Source of the DNA: Deltaproteobacteria bacterium
Lineage (GTDB): Bacteria > Desulfobacterota > Desulfobulbia > Desulfobulbales > Desulfobulbaceae
Assembly (NCBI GenBank): GCA_024277485.1
Contig: JAJRVA010000146.1
Coordinates: 1 to 15,414, forward strand
Reading direction: 5' to 3'
DNA length: 15,414 nt
A model generated the notes under the pieces. It saw only the letters and a list, made by a program, of their open reading frames with translations. It made no database searches and had not been told where the DNA came from. The position numbers and the translations under genes were made by a program. Positions 1-8,583 of the stretch are shown one piece after another (the first letter of the stretch is position 1; every line of letters begins with the position of its first letter).

Positions 1-1
1 G

Positions 2-436
2 CACCCCTCACCCTCCACCAGGGGAATCGAAACGTTTTACCTGAACCTGGCCACCAACACCGAGGCCATGCGGGTAGCGGCAAGGGAGAATGCCACCACA
101 AGCCAGAACATCAGTGACCTGCAGGACATACTCTCCGACCTCATGCAGAACTCGAAAATCCAGGAATCATCCATCCTGGCTGATTATGTCCAGACCAGCC
201 TTATAAGGGGGTTGCGTGAACAACGCTACGAAACAGAAGACCTGGGGGTGAAACAGGCCCCGTTTTACGTGCTGATCGGCGCTGAAATGCCGGCCGTGCT
301 CGCGGAAATTTCTTTCCTGAGCAACAAAGAGGACGCATCCAGGCTGCGCGATGAAGGCTACCTTGATGAAATATCAGACCAGATCGCTGCCGGCGTGGCC
401 GGGTATGTCACTCACCAGGCACGGGCAGCGTTGTAG
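2..436 (+). CDS. N-acetylmuramoyl-L-alanine amidase, C-terminal part (5' truncated by window edge)
   Basis: The reading frame is open from the first full codon (position 2) to TAG at 434-436, giving 144 residues of a longer protein. It matches the second half of an Amidase_3 (AmiA/B/C-type) zinc amidase, which cleaves the bond between N-acetylmuramic acid and L-alanine of peptidoglycan in the periplasm. Visible family signatures are RGIETFYLN near the start and, later, PAVLAEISFLSN, whose Glu corresponds to the catalytic glutamate of this family. The segment between them (QNISDLQDILSDLMQNSKI, then SSILADYVQ) is the variable helical insertion of AmiC-like enzymes. Most zinc ligands and any signal peptide or AMIN domain would lie outside the window. 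The gene converges on the next one with about 100 bp between stops. Confidence 0.88.
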   Translation, partial: HPSPSTRGIETFYLNLATNTEAMRVAARENATTSQNISDLQDILSDLMQNSKIQESSILADYVQTSLIRGLREQRYETEDLGVKQAPFYVLIGAEMPAVLAEISFLSNKEDASRLRDEGYLDEISDQIAAGVAGYVTHQARAAL

Positions 437-470
437 AAGGTGGAAGGTAGAAGGTAGAAACCAGAAGAAC
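436..470. repeat. Short heptad direct repeat after the amidase stop
   Basis: Three near-identical 7-base units, GAAGGTG, GAAGGTA and GAAGGTA, start at the last base of the amidase stop codon (436-456). Two degenerate units follow (GAAACCA, GAAGAAC). It looks like a small intergenic heptamer tract. No function is visible. Confidence 0.6.
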
Positions 471-481
471 CATCCAGGCCC

Positions 482-507
482 GGGAAAATCATTCCCCCCC
501 GTTTTTT
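482..507 (+). terminator. Weak candidate intrinsic terminator after the amidase gene
   Basis: GGGAA (482-486) can pair with TTCCC (492-496) across a 5-base loop. A C-rich run, one G and six T (502-507) follow. The stem is short and separated from the T run, so this is tentative. It lies in the convergent gap and would serve the plus-strand gene. Confidence 0.3.
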
Positions 508-538
508 ATCCCCGACAACGTAAAGGTTGATTTAATTT

Positions 539-1957
539 CTACATATATTTACAGCTGAACTTCCTGTCTTCCATCAGGTCCCGGCCTTCCAGGTACTTCT
601 GGATGGATTCGGCGGCGACTTTGCCCTGGTACACTGCCTTGGCGGCTGTCTGGGGCCCCAGGACATTATCCCCGCCTGCAAAGATCCACTCCACGCTGGT
701 CTGCAGGGTGAGGGGGTCGACATCATATGTTCCCCAGCTGGTCAGTTTGAAATCAACACCCTTGTCAGCGGTATGATCAACCTTCTGGCTGATAGCGGGA
801 ATGATGGAATCCGCCTCAATGACAAAATTTGACCCATCCACAGGGACCGGCCTGCGGCGTCCCGAATCATCGGGTTCACCAAGTTCCATCCGGATGCACT
901 CAACCCCGGTCATTTTCCCGTTTTCAGCAATGATCTTCACCGGGGCAGCCAGCATCTCGATGCGCACCCCCTCCTCCTCAAGGTGATGAATCTCGGCCTT
1001 GGAGGCCGGCATTTCCTCCTTGGTCCTGCGATACAGGATAAACACCTCGTCCGAGCCGGTACGCAGAGCGGTCCGGGCAACATCGATCGCCACGTTGCCC
1101 CCGCCGACAACGACCACTTTCTTGCCGATATCCACCTCCTCGCCGGTCAGCACCCTGCGCAGGTAATCCACCCCGTGCAGCACTCCCTCGGTGCCTTCCT
1201 CGCCCTCGATACCGAGCTTTCTGCTCGCGTGGGCGCCGACACCGACAAACACGGCATCAAATCCCTCGTCTTTCAGGTCCTGGATGGTTTTATCGCGGCC
1301 GATTGTGACACCGGTGATAACCTCAACTCCGCAATTTTTCAGGGCGTACAGCTCTGCCCCGATGATATCGCGCGGCAGGCGATAGTGCGGGATACCCACT
1401 GCGAGCATACCGCCGAAAACAGGCAGGCTCTCGAAGATAGTACAGGGATAGCCCTGGTGGGCCAGGTAAAAGGCCACGGTTATTCCGGCAGGTCCTGAGC
1501 CGACAATGGCCACCTTCCGGCCTTTATCAAGCTCACAGGGCTTAAAGAGGTTTTTCTTGTTCATGACCATCCAGTCAACAAGGAACCGTTCCAGCATGCC
1601 GATGGCCACCGGATCACCTTTTTTGCCACGGACACAGGACCCCTCACACTGGAATTCATGCGGACAGACCCTGGAACAGACAGCGGGCATGGTGCTTGTT
1701 TCGCGGATCTTCCAGTACCCCTCTTCATACTTCCCGTTTCGCAGCAGGTCGATAAAGGCGGGGATATCATTGTCTATGGGACAGCCGTCGATACAGGTCG
1801 GCTTCTTGCACTGCAGACAGCGGTTGGCCTCAAGAATTGCAGTTTCCTCGTCATACCCAAAGGTCACTTCCTTGAAATTTTTGATCCTTTCCTGTGGCTC
1901 AAGTTCCTTTGGCTGCTGGCGCGGTATGGCCATTCTTTCTTTTGCTTTCATTGTCAT
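539..1957 (-). CDS. gltA: GltA/NfnB-type NAD(P)-dependent iron-sulfur flavoprotein oxidoreductase
   Basis: 472 residues. The N-terminal Fer4_20-type region carries two cysteine sets, C47-C50-C55-C59 (CLQCKKPTCIDGCP) and C94-C98-C104-C108, expected to hold [4Fe-4S] clusters. A first Rossmann fold with GSGPAG (153-158) binds FAD, a second with GGGNVA (285-290) binds NAD(P)H, and AGGDNVLGPQ near the C-terminus closes the FAD site. Length and order fit the family called homotetrameric glutamate synthase (GltA), which also includes NfnB and SudA. The true reaction is therefore open: glutamate synthesis, ferredoxin:NADP transhydrogenation or polysulfide reduction. No NfnA-like partner and no glutamate synthase large subunit is adjacent. 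Two starts are plausible: ATG at 1957, and ATG at codon 3, which is better spaced (7 nt) from the GAGG before it. It follows the ATP synthase operon but is separated from it by a strong terminator, so it probably has its own promoter. Confidence 0.88.
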   Translation of the reverse strand: MTMKAKERMAIPRQQPKELEPQERIKNFKEVTFGYDEETAILEANRCLQCKKPTCIDGCPIDNDIPAFIDLLRNGKYEEGYWKIRETSTMPAVCSRVCPHEFQCEGSCVRGKKGDPVAIGMLERFLVDWMVMNKKNLFKPCELDKGRKVAIVGSGPAGITVAFYLAHQGYPCTIFESLPVFGGMLAVGIPHYRLPRDIIGAELYALKNCGVEVITGVTIGRDKTIQDLKDEGFDAVFVGVGAHASRKLGIEGEEGTEGVLHGVDYLRRVLTGEEVDIGKKVVVVGGGNVAIDVARTALRTGSDEVFILYRRTKEEMPASKAEIHHLEEEGVRIEMLAAPVKIIAENGKMTGVECIRMELGEPDDSGRRRPVPVDGSNFVIEADSIIPAISQKVDHTADKGVDFKLTSWGTYDVDPLTLQTSVEWIFAGGDNVLGPQTAAKAVYQGKVAAESIQKYLEGRDLMEDRKFSCKYM

Positions 1958-2274
1958 TCCTCACTCTCTCCGAATATTGCGCGAACTGAATTCAAGAAAA
2001 TTCCTGGATCCTTGAGCGTTCGAGAACGGTGCAGATACAGATAGCGAGCCTGCGAGACCTTCGAGGCGGCAACAATGTTGATTATCCCGGTGTGAGATAT
2101 CAGCGAGTTGCCAACGCCGTAGATGCGCCGTTATCGGACGCCCCGCAGGGCGGCGTACTGAATATGACGCCCCATGTTACATATGATCTACCACAAAGCC
2201 GTCACGGATTCAGGAAATTAGCAAAACTTCTGCCGGTTGGCAAGCATGACTCACAAAATAATCCTGCCGGACAC
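1958..2274. other. Non-coding stretch with several inverted repeats
   Basis: No convincing gene is present in about 320 bp between the gltA-like start and the ATP synthase terminator. Visible structures are: GGCGGCAAC (2065-2073), complementary to GTTGCCAACGCC (2107-2118) with a 3-base bulge; the odd palindrome CAACAATGTTG (2070-2080); CGCCC/GGGCG around a 4-base loop (2139-2152); and CGTTC/GAACG (2017-2028). It probably holds the gltA-like promoter on the minus strand, but I see no convincing -35/-10 pair. It could also be a structured RNA or an interspersed repeat. Confidence 0.4.
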
Positions 2275-2304
2275 AAAAAAGGGCCGCCCCCGGGGCAGCC
2301 CTTT
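2275..2304 (-). terminator. Strong intrinsic terminator of the ATP synthase operon
   Basis: Read on the minus strand, a 12-bp stem (AAAGGGCTGCCC pairing with GGGCGGCCCTTT, one G-T pair) with a loop of about 3 bases is followed by a run of six T that overlaps the end of the stem. It begins about 21 bases after the atpC stop. Placement, GC-rich stem and T run are all typical of a Rho-independent terminator. Confidence 0.9.
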
Positions 2305-2325
2305 ACGCTCATGCTGTCAAACACC

Positions 2326-2742
2326 TTACTGACGTGCTTTTTCGGCGGCACTTATCCTTGCCAAAGCCCTCTGCAGGGCTGCTTCAGCCCGGGCCCGGTT
2401 AATTTTTTCAGACTGCTGAATGGCCTGTGCCAGTCTCTTTTCAGCCCTTTCCTTTGCCTTCATGGCCCGGTCCACATCAATGTCGCTGCCAAACTCGGCG
2501 CTCTCAACAAGAAAGGTTATCTTATTGTTGGAGACCTCGGTAAAACCGCCGCTGACCATGAGGTACCTGCTCTGCTTGTCCTTCGTATAACTCAGGGTAC
2601 CGATTTTCACTGTACTTAAAAAAGGAGCATGGTTTGCCAGCACACCGAATTCGCCGCCAAAACCAGGGGCCGTGACAATATCAACATCTTCGCTGATGAT
2701 CGGTCCGGTCGGTGTTACAACCTCAAGATGGATCTGCGCCAT
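2326..2742 (-). CDS. atpC: ATP synthase F1 epsilon subunit
   Basis: 138 residues, the usual length for bacterial epsilon (about 139 in E. coli). The N-terminal beta-sandwich is recognisable from its opening ([18 protein letters not shown]), the [15 protein letters not shown] segment that contacts gamma and the c-ring, and [19 protein letters not shown]. The second half (from about residue 90) is a two-helix, Ala/Glu/Arg-rich hairpin that can inhibit ATP hydrolysis in homologues. ATG at 2742 has AGAGGA 8 bases upstream. Last gene of the operon, 34 bases after atpD and directly before the terminator. Confidence 0.96.
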   Translation of the reverse strand: MAQIHLEVVTPTGPIISEDVDIVTAPGFGGEFGVLANHAPFLSTVKIGTLSYTKDKQSRYLMVSGGFTEVSNNKITFLVESAEFGSDIDVDRAMKAKERAEKRLAQAIQQSEKINRARAEAALQRALARISAAEKARQ

Positions 2743-2776
2743 TACATCATTCCTCTGTTAGAAGTTCACACACCAC

Positions 2777-4213
<1,437 letters not shown>

Positions 4214-4243
4214 CTATCATTTTAAATACATGTCGTACTGTTT

Positions 4244-5125
4244 TTATCCTTTCAGTGCTTCGGCACCGCCGACAATATCCATCAGGTCGCCGGTAATTGC
4301 TGCCTGGCGCGCCTTGTTATACAGCTGGGTAAGGTCATGAATAATGTCCTTGCAGGCATTGGTGGCATTATCCATGGCTGTCATCCGCGCTGCATGCTCA
4401 CTTGCGCCGACTTCGAGCATGGCGTGATATATCTGGACATTGAGGTACAGCGGCAGCAGGACCTCCATTATCTCGCCCGGTTCAGGCTCATACGTGTATG
4501 CCCCTGTGATAGCGCTTCCTTCTTCTGGCTCATCCCCGGTCCCTTCAACCGGCTTGATGGGAAGAAGTTCCTCCATTTCCGGTTTCTGGGTTGCGACCGA
4601 ATAAAAACGGCCGTACACAAGCCGAACTTCATCACTGCCGCCGGCCATGAAGTTACTTGAGATGTCCATGGATATTTCGCGGGCATTAAACATCTGGAAG
4701 GTGCCCATGATATCGGAAAACGATGAACGAACCTTGCCTGTTTTACGAAAATACTGGTGGGCCTTTTTGCCGACGCAGACAAAGCTCACCTTCTTTCCCT
4801 GGGCCTCAAGCTCTTTCATCAGTTTTTCCGCAACAGCGATGATATTTGAATTGAAACTGCCGCACAGGCCCCGGTCCGATGTTACCACCACAATCTCAAC
4901 CGACTGAACGTCGCGGACCTCCATGAGCGGAAGATTGCCGGCCTCCATGCCACCGGACAGGTTGCTCATGGCAGCGGCAAACTTCTGGTTGTAGGGCCGG
5001 AACTGCTCCATTTTCTCCTGGGCACCACGGAGCTTGGCCGAGGCAACCATGTTCATCGCCTTGGTTATCTGCGAGGTCTTGGTGACACCCTCAATTTTGT
5101 TTTTGACGTCCTTTAATCCAGGCAT
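4244..5125 (-). CDS. atpG: ATP synthase F1 gamma subunit (central rotor shaft)
   Basis: 293 residues. Both conserved ends of gamma, which form the coiled-coil shaft, are clear: the N-terminal helix (LKDVKNKIEGVTKTSQITKA, then MNMVASAKL) and the C-terminal helix (MTAMDNATNACKDIIHDL, then LYNKARQAAIT and EIVGGAEAL-like DIVGGAEAL). The Rossmann-like middle contains VVTSDRGLCGSFNSNI. An acidic loop around residues 195-215 (GTGDEPEEGS) is somewhat longer than in E. coli gamma. ATG at 5125 has AAGGAG 8 bases upstream (5134-5139). It starts 18 bases after the atpA stop. Confidence 0.97.
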   Translation of the reverse strand: MPGLKDVKNKIEGVTKTSQITKAMNMVASAKLRGAQEKMEQFRPYNQKFAAAMSNLSGGMEAGNLPLMEVRDVQSVEIVVVTSDRGLCGSFNSNIIAVAEKLMKELEAQGKKVSFVCVGKKAHQYFRKTGKVRSSFSDIMGTFQMFNAREISMDISSNFMAGGSDEVRLVYGRFYSVATQKPEMEELLPIKPVEGTGDEPEEGSAITGAYTYEPEPGEIMEVLLPLYLNVQIYHAMLEVGASEHAARMTAMDNATNACKDIIHDLTQLYNKARQAAITGDLMDIVGGAEALKG

Positions 5126-5143
5126 GGGATACTCTCCTTATCT

Positions 5144-6667
5144 CTAATTGAGTCCCTTCGTTGCCTTGAAAGTCTCACCAAAGGTGGTCAAAGCCTTTTT
5201 CATTTTTTCTTCAAGATCAGAGCTGATCTCCTCTTTTTCCTTGAGCTCGGAGAATATTGCAGGTTCATTTGCCTCAATGAACGTATACATCTCCTTCTCG
5301 TAATCAGCGAGGGTATCAACCGGGAGTTCATCCAGGAAGCCTTTTGCACCGGCAAACAGGATGGTTACCTGTTTTTCCATGGACAGGGGTTGGTACTGGG
5401 GCTGCTTGAGAATTTCAACAAGCCGCTCACCACGGGTCAGCTGGGCCTGGGTCGCGGCGTCGAGATCTGATCCGAAACCGGCAAAGGCCGCCAGTTCACG
5501 ATACTGGGCCAGATCAAGCCGCAACGTACCGGCGACCTGCTTCATGGCCTTCACCTGCGCAGCGCCGCCAACCCGTGATACGGAGAGTCCGACATTAATG
5601 GCAGGACGGACACCGGCAAAGAACAGGCTCGGCTCGAGGTAAACCTGGCCGTCGGTAATGGAAATAACATTGGTCGGAATATAGGCAGAAACATCACCGG
5701 CCTGGGTCTCGATAATGGGCAGGGCGGTCAGAGAACCGGCGCCAAGGTCATCACTCACCTTGGATGCGCGCTCAAGGAGACGCGAGTGGTTGAAGAAAAT
5801 ATCACCGGGGAACGCCTCACGTCCCGGGGGACGCCTGAGAAGCAGGGAAAGCTCACGATAGGATACCGCCTGCTTGGAGAGATCGTCATAGATGATCAGG
5901 GCATGCTGACCGTTATCACGGAAGTACTCGCCCATGGCGCATCCGGCAAAGGCCGAAATGTACTGCATGGGAGCCGGATCAGACGCACAGGCGGCGACAA
6001 CCGTGGTGTAGTCCATGGCGCCGTTCTTCCGCAGGGCCTCAACAACAAGGGCAACCGTTGACTTCTTCTGGCCAATGGCCACGTAGATGCAGTGAACGTC
6101 GGTATCCTTCTGGGCAATGATGGCGTCAACGCAGACAGCGGTTTTCCCGATCTGGCGATCACCGATGATCAGCTCACGCTGACCGCGGCCGACCGGCGTC
6201 ATGGCATCAATGGCCTTGAGTCCGGTATAACAGGGCTCATGCACACTCTTTCTAGCGATAACACCGGGTGCCAGCACCTCCATCTTGCGTGTTTCAGCGG
6301 CATTGATCGGCCCCTTGCCGTCAATGGGCTGTCCGATGCCGTCAACGACACGGCCTTCCATCTCCGGGCCGACCGGCACCTCGGCAATTTTGCCGGTCCG
6401 CTTGACGATATCGCCTTCTTTAATGTACCGGACATCTCCAAGGACAGCACAACCGACATTATCCTCTTCAAGGTTCAGCGCGAGTCCCATGATCCCGCCC
6501 GGAAACTCGAGGAGCTCCATGGCCTGGCAGTTCTCAACGCCGTAGACACGGGCAATACCGTCACCAACGGAAAGAACCGTTCCGGTTTCCTTCAGGTCGA
6601 TATCACTCTCGTAGCCCGCTATTTGATCTTTTATGACCTGACTGATTTCTGAGGCTTTTATCTGCAT
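5144..6667 (-). CDS. atpA: ATP synthase F1 alpha subunit
   Basis: 507 residues from the ATG at 6667. An in-frame GTG at 6679 would add four residues, but it lies against the Shine-Dalgarno and inside the end of atpH. The [16 protein letters not shown] start also aligns directly with known alpha subunits (E. coli MQLNSTEISELIKQRI). The P-loop GDRQIGKT is at 169-176, the same numbering as E. coli GDRQTGKT, with Ile in place of the usual first Thr. The arginine-finger segment [12 protein letters not shown], which reaches the catalytic site of beta, is present. Alpha forms the alternating hexamer with beta and holds the non-catalytic nucleotides. It starts 4 bases after the atpH stop. Confidence 0.98.
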   Translation of the reverse strand: MQIKASEISQVIKDQIAGYESDIDLKETGTVLSVGDGIARVYGVENCQAMELLEFPGGIMGLALNLEEDNVGCAVLGDVRYIKEGDIVKRTGKIAEVPVGPEMEGRVVDGIGQPIDGKGPINAAETRKMEVLAPGVIARKSVHEPCYTGLKAIDAMTPVGRGQRELIIGDRQIGKTAVCVDAIIAQKDTDVHCIYVAIGQKKSTVALVVEALRKNGAMDYTTVVAACASDPAPMQYISAFAGCAMGEYFRDNGQHALIIYDDLSKQAVSYRELSLLLRRPPGREAFPGDIFFNHSRLLERASKVSDDLGAGSLTALPIIETQAGDVSAYIPTNVISITDGQVYLEPSLFFAGVRPAINVGLSVSRVGGAAQVKAMKQVAGTLRLDLAQYRELAAFAGFGSDLDAATQAQLTRGERLVEILKQPQYQPLSMEKQVTILFAGAKGFLDELPVDTLADYEKEMYTFIEANEPAIFSELKEKEEISSDLEEKMKKALTTFGETFKATKGLN

Positions 6668-6671
6668 TTGA

Positions 6672-7217
6672 CTATTCACTCCTCTTGATAGATTCTTTTA
6701 ATCCATTAAGCTGTGTTTTAATACTTCCATCGAAAACGAGGTCGCCCACCCTGGCAATGATTCCACCTATGATCGACGGATCAACCCTGGTTTCAAGCAG
6801 CACCTTGTTGCCGGTGATTTTCTCAAGCGTAGCCTGTATCTTCTCCTGCAGGGAACTGTCCAGTTCAATGGCGGAAATGACCTCGCCGTGGCTTATATTC
6901 TGATCCCTGTCGACCATGACCTGCATTTCATGCGCTATATCGGGAAGGGCGCCGGCCCTCTGCTTCTCGACCAGCAGATTGAGAAATGCAGTCAGGATCT
7001 GGTCCGCTCCGACTGCTTTCGCTATGGCTGCCATGACCTTCTGGCGGGCATCCAGCGGATACAACGGATTTGTCAGCGAATCGCCTACTTCAGGACTCTC
7101 TTCATACAGATCCGCGATCGCGGCAAGGGCCTCGTTATATTTTTCCAGATTCTCTTTCTCTTTTCCCAGGGAAAAGAGGGCCTTGGCATACCTTCGTGCT
7201 AATATTGTCTGTCTCAC
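6672..7217 (-). CDS. atpH: ATP synthase F1 delta subunit (OSCP)
   Basis: 181 residues, normal for delta (177 in E. coli). The N-terminal helical domain opens with the family-typical [16 protein letters not shown]. The C-terminal part has the conserved [20 protein letters not shown], which ends in a helix ([12 protein letters not shown]). Delta ties the top of F1 to the b/b' stator stalk. The start is GTG at 7217 and overlaps the atpF stop as GTGA. Only a weak G-rich sequence precedes it, so translation is probably coupled to atpF. Confidence 0.95.
   Translation of the reverse strand: MRQTILARRYAKALFSLGKEKENLEKYNEALAAIADLYEESPEVGDSLTNPLYPLDARQKVMAAIAKAVGADQILTAFLNLLVEKQRAGALPDIAHEMQVMVDRDQNISHGEVISAIELDSSLQEKIQATLEKITGNKVLLETRVDPSIIGGIIARVGDLVFDGSIKTQLNGLKESIKRSE
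6679..6686 (-). promoter_or_regulatory. Ribosome binding site that decides the atpA start
   Basis: AAGAGGAG on the minus strand directly abuts and overlaps the possible GTG start at 6679, leaving no spacer. It lies 11 bases from the ATG at 6667. The downstream ATG is therefore the better start, and the site sits inside the last codons of atpH. Confidence 0.65.
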
Positions 7218-7936
7218 GATACTGCACCCACCCTGTCAAGATACTGTTCAGTTATCTTTACCTGATCTTCCGGTGTCAGGTTTTTCACAATCAACTCTTC
7301 CGCCATGGCAGCGGCCTGGTCGGCGATATCATCTCTCAAGGCGCGCTTCGCCTCGACGATTTCCGCCTGGATGGCTGCTTCAGCCTGGCGCTTCACGTCT
7401 TCGGCAGCCTTCTCGGCATCCTCGAGTATTTTGACCTTTTCCGCCTCTGCCTGGGCAATGGCGCGCTCGACCACCACATCCATTTCCTTTTCCATGCCTG
7501 CAAGGCGCGATTCAAACTCCTTGTAGGACTGCTCGGCAGCATCACGCTTGGCCTCCAGGTCCCGCAACTCGTCAATGACCTGCTGCTGCCGCCCGGCCAG
7601 GGCATTGCCGATGGGCCTGGCCAGGAACTTGACAAGAATGATGAGCAGGGCGATAAAGTTGACGGTTCGCCAGAAAAGATCCTTCAGCTTGGCCGGTGTA
7701 ATGGTTTTTGCCTTGCCATGGCCCCCTTCCACAGCACCGTGTCCGCCCTCGGCAGCAGCGCCATGGCCACCTTCAGGTGCAGCAGCGTCAACTCCATGTC
7801 CTCCGGCAGCCGCCTCAACCTGCGTCACCCCATGAGCATCCCCGCCTGCCTGAGACGAGGCCAGCGCAAACGGCGCACCGGCCAAAAAAAGTACCAGCAA
7901 AAGCGGCAAAATGTACCTTGATAATATAAACCTCAT
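7214..7936 (-). CDS. atpF: ATP synthase F0 b subunit with signal-like N-terminus and Gly/His-rich repeat
   Basis: 240 residues, about 80 longer than a standard b subunit (156 in E. coli). Residues 1-27 look like a signal peptide or extra membrane helix (basic start, then PLLLVLFLAGAPFALA). Residues 28-76 are Gly/Ala/His-rich with four GGHG units at 45-48, 56-59, 64-67 and 71-74. The normal b anchor follows: FWRTVNFIALLIILVKFLARPI (about 89-109). The rest is a long charged helix (REQ/E/A-rich, to about 215) that dimerises with b' as the peripheral stator stalk. Overlap with the upstream b' gene is ATGA (7933-7936) and with atpH GTGA, so b', b and delta are translationally coupled. The extension should be outside the cytoplasm, and may be cleaved; both points are inference from its position before the anchor. 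Confidence 0.93.
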   Translation of the reverse strand: MRFILSRYILPLLLVLFLAGAPFALASSQAGGDAHGVTQVEAAAGGHGVDAAAPEGGHGAAAEGGHGAVEGGHGKAKTITPAKLKDLFWRTVNFIALLIILVKFLARPIGNALAGRQQQVIDELRDLEAKRDAAEQSYKEFESRLAGMEKEMDVVVERAIAQAEAEKVKILEDAEKAAEDVKRQAEAAIQAEIVEAKRALRDDIADQAAAMAEELIVKNLTPEDQVKITEQYLDRVGAVS

Positions 7937-8364
7937 GCTTCCAGGCTCCTTCCAAGAATCTTTCCTGCCATAGCATTGGCAAAATCAGCGACATTATCCC
8001 GAAGCTCTTTGCCGGCAGCATCAACCTGGGAATGGATCTCCGCCAGCTGCTTCTCTTTTTCAGCGTCGGCTTCAGAACGGATCGCGGCCAACTTCTCCGC
8101 CCCGGCAGCCTGCGCCTCGGCCCGGGCGCCATCAAGGGCGGCCTTGGCCTTCGAGCTTGCCTCGCGCATCTTCCTGTCCACCTCTTTCTGGCGATGCCGG
8201 GCATTCTGCTCAAACTGCTCCACATCTGTATTCAGTGAATCGATCTTCTCACCCCGCTTGCGCAGGATTGCCTGGATCGGCTTGTACAGCACCGCGTTCA
8301 GGACAACCATCAATACGATCATATTGATGATATGGATCAACAGAGTAATGTCTATTGTAATCAT
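7933..8364 (-). CDS. atpF': ATP synthase F0 b' subunit (second stator subunit)
   Basis: 143 residues. One membrane anchor at about residues 5-27 (ITLLIHIINMIVLMVVLNAV) is followed by YKPIQAILRKRGEKI, the conserved exit of the b/b' anchor, and then by a long Ala/Glu/Lys/Arg-rich helix to the end (GKILGRSLEA). Being shorter than its neighbour and first in the b-b' pair, it fits b' of the split b/b' stalks of deltaproteobacteria, cyanobacteria and others. ATG at 8364 has AGAGGGG about 7 bases upstream. It is the first gene of the operon here: no atpI, atpB (a) or atpE (c) lies upstream, where oleD is found instead. Confidence 0.93.
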   Translation of the reverse strand: MITIDITLLIHIINMIVLMVVLNAVLYKPIQAILRKRGEKIDSLNTDVEQFEQNARHRQKEVDRKMREASSKAKAALDGARAEAQAAGAEKLAAIRSEADAEKEKQLAEIHSQVDAAGKELRDNVADFANAMAGKILGRSLEA

Positions 8365-8442
8365 GCCAAGCCCCTCTGATTACTTGTAAAATGCTTATTT
8401 TACCGCCAAAAAAGTGAATGATGGTTCAGCTCATGCTCAGGC

Positions 8443-8494
8443 ATAACTACTGAAAAAACGACGACCTGTCAAATGATTTTTTTTGAAAAAATCA
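8443..8494 (-). promoter_or_regulatory. Candidate promoter of the ATP synthase operon with A/T-rich upstream tract
   Basis: On the minus strand there is a perfect TTGACA (-35) at 8472-8467. TAGTTA lies 17 bases downstream (8449-8444), or AGTTAT at 18; either is a poor -10 match. Directly upstream is a T6/A8 tract (8474-8494) resembling an UP element, which is also a perfect 9-bp inverted repeat with a 3-base loop. The implied start of transcription is about 70 bases before the b' ATG. Confidence 0.45.
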
Positions 8495-8546
8495 GGTTGC
8501 TTTTTCCAGGGAATGGTCCTGTATTGCCGCCGGGAACATGATCTGG

Positions 8547-8573
8547 AAAAAACAGGCCGGGAAATTCCTGTTT
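8547..8573 (-). terminator. Candidate intrinsic terminator after oleD
   Basis: On the minus strand AAACAGG (8573-8567) pairs with CCTGTTT (8556-8550) around a 10-base loop. A six-T run overlaps the end of the stem (8552-8547). It begins about 10 bases after the oleD stop, which supports a boundary between the ole cluster and the ATP synthase operon. The stem is only 7 bp, so strength is uncertain. Confidence 0.55.
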
Positions 8574-8583
8574 ATGAACAAAA

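Noticed and set aside
983..1498. Long plus-strand open frame opposite the GltA-like gene
   Set aside because: It is antisense to a clear conserved gene and its translation shows no recognisable domain; GC-rich codons on the minus strand create such frames.
2029..2619. Plus-strand open frame spanning the intergenic region and the antisense of atpC
   Set aside because: Most of it is antisense to atpC, it crosses the terminator hairpin, and the translation is low-complexity without domain features.
6092..6652. Long plus-strand open frame opposite atpA
   Set aside because: Mirror frame of a highly conserved gene, no domain, no ribosome site.
6668..6679. GTG at 6679 as the atpA start
   Set aside because: No spacer to the Shine-Dalgarno, overlap with atpH, and the ATG at 6667 aligns with the N-terminus of known alpha subunits.
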